Assembly: GCF_024461735.1 (NCBI RefSeq)
Contig: NZ_JANGAD010000001.1
Span: forward strand, 1 to 64,000
Direction: 5' to 3'
Length of the DNA: 64,000 bases
From: Anaerotignum propionicum
GTDB lineage: Bacteria; Bacillota; Clostridia; Lachnospirales; Anaerotignaceae
The notes beneath the pieces were generated by a model. That model was given only the letters and a program-made list of their open reading frames with translations, was not told the origin of the DNA and did not search any database. Shown here piece after piece: positions 63,018 through 64,000 of this stretch. Numbering within the stretch: position 1 is the first letter of the stretch; each line of letters starts with the position of its first letter. The translations under genes and the position numbers were made by a program.

Positions 63018-63184
63018 GTTGCACGCTCCTTTGTATTTTGATTTGAATAGGTTTATGCTTAATTGATTCTCTAAGATTGTTAGCTGCATTGTTTCGGATA
63101 TGCATTTTTTCATTCAAGGTAGCTTATTAGCTTTGAAAGACCTAATTCATATTTTGATTTGATGCAATATCGAGGAACTAAAAG

Positions 63185-63214
63185 TATATATGTGTTTGCC
63201 ATGTTTTTTCGCAA
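63185..63214 (-). promoter_or_regulatory. Possible promoter of the second chemoreceptor
   Basis: On the minus strand TTGCGA (63209-63214), 18-bp spacer, TATATA (63185-63190). Moderately close to consensus. Confidence 0.45.
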
Positions 63215-63604
63215 AATAAGGGAGAGTTCACTTTTAAAATAGAAGAGATATGGAGAAATACTGACTTATATTTTACTGCGAAACTATGTAATTAAGTTTT
63301 AAGACGCTAACTATTCTGTAAAATCTTAAAGTGACATATCATTTATGGCTTAGAATACCTCCTTTGTATCGTTGCTTAAAAATAAGGATTAAGGTTTTTT
63401 TTTATCATGAAATACATTTATTGATTAGGGCTTTATTTTTACTCACGAAATTAAACTCTATATAAAAATAAGAAATTATAAAAGGGAGTGATACAGCGTA
63501 ACCAACCTAGTATTTATATTTTTGGATTTTAGCATTTTTTGGTTGTATTGTCAATAATACTTGTGTTTTATTATTAAATAATAATATTTATCAATAAATA
63601 AAAT

Positions 63605-63657
63605 GGGAGAGGTCTCCCTGTTTTAGAAAAAGGATCAAGAGACCCATGATTTATAGG
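63605..63657 (+). ncRNA. Candidate structured RNA with competing helices
   Basis: GGGAGA (63605-63610) pairs with TCTCCC (63613-63618). Alternatively GGTCTC (63611-63616) pairs with GAGACC (63639-63644). The two helices share bases and exclude each other, a switch-like arrangement. No coding gene follows, so it may be a small RNA or a leader of a gene beyond the window. Confidence 0.35.
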
Positions 63658-63706
63658 GAAGAAAAATATAGGTTGTAATGTCAGATTTTAGAAGTGTATA
63701 TATGAA

Positions 63707-63771
63707 AAAACGGTTTTATTCTTGTAAAGTTTTGGCCTTAGGCTGTCATTTACAAAGAATAAAACCGTTTT
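63707..63771. terminator. Long hairpin, probably a bidirectional terminator
   Basis: Arms of 22 and 23 bases (63707-63728, 63749-63771) pair with a single bulge around a 20-base loop that itself holds GCC-TTA-GGC. The stem ends in AAAA/TTTT on both sides, so it can end transcripts from either strand. Confidence 0.65.
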
Positions 63772-64000
63772 AATGGATTTGGCAATAGGTCACAGAAAGC
63801 TATAAGCCCATGTAACCACAATGAAAATATCAAATTTCCAACATCTGTCTGTAGGCTCGTATATATGCAAGTAATCATCTTAAGTAGCATACTTTCTTGG
63901 AAAATAAGAAGTAATTTATTGAATTTAGCAATGATTCTAAGATAGGTTACTCCTTAACATATTGAAATTATACATCCGCTCTCCATGTTTTTAAGGCTTA

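Larger units (their letters stand above)
63215..64000. other. Gene-free region with structured segments
   Basis: No open frame with a ribosome binding site. Very AT-rich around 63410-63600. Two structured segments stand out: 63605-63657 with competing G/C-rich pairings, and a long hairpin at 63707-63771. No tRNA, rRNA or mobile-element ends were seen. Confidence 0.5.

Overview
The window looks like chromosomal DNA of an anaerobic Gram-positive bacterium of the class Clostridia, most likely order Lachnospirales (Anaerotignum or Lachnospiraceae type). This is inferred from strong AGGAGG ribosome binding sites, frequent GTG and TTG starts, AT-rich spacers with sigma-A promoters (TTGACA, 16-18 bp, TATAAT), the Clostridia ribosomal-protein gene order, a zinc-type S14, an L17 with an internal insertion, an ECF transporter cluster between rplQ and truA, a fused NadD-YqeK, and genes of the DUF2325, DUF3793 and FeoB-associated families. 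No rRNA, CRISPR array, prophage or intact insertion sequence was seen.

Layout. 1-1382: end of a tRNA-Tyr followed by decayed genes, including a membrane-protein gene that can be re-read through two frameshifts and two stops. 1421-3137: PadR regulator with an elaborate palindromic operator and two membrane-protein genes. 3249-3602: a tRNA-Leu/Phe/Gly operon. 3939-6938: iron uptake operon feoA-feoA-feoB plus a small Cys-rich protein. 7036-9310: a chemoreceptor. 9588-11056 (minus strand): DUF2325, DUF3793 and flavodoxin. 11359-16023: acetyltransferase, small ppGpp synthetase, phosphoesterase, flavin reductase and RNA methyltransferase. 16060-23030: thrC, transaldolase, transketolase, ThpR, and ACT plus PFL proteins. 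23127-24718: an unknown coiled-coil protein.

24963-41466 is the S10-spc-alpha ribosomal super-operon with secY, adk, map, infA and rpoA. It contains three non-coding spacers with strong internal complementarity. 41631-42378 holds two small secreted or membrane proteins, one behind phased response-regulator-like repeats. 42626-47252 is ecfA1-ecfA2-ecfT-truA and rplM-rpsI with an L13-type leader. 47750-50286 is a DUF819 permease plus M19 dipeptidase operon behind a 32-bp palindrome, followed by an XRE-cupin regulator on the minus strand. 51136-54408 is yhbY, a lipase-like protein, nadD-yqeK and rsfS. 54699-61054 is glutamate synthase gltB-gltD behind an apparent attenuator. 61203-63017 is a second chemoreceptor on the minus strand, followed by about 1 kb with structured but gene-free DNA.

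The most interesting signal is a shared palindrome, GTTAGT-N4-ACTAAC. It occurs at matching positions just downstream of the -10 box in front of feoA and of the DUF2325-DUF3793-flavodoxin operon, and again in front of feoB and of the DUF3793 gene. This ties two separated operons into one probable iron-responsive regulon and gives two uncharacterised families a likely role in iron-limited metabolism.
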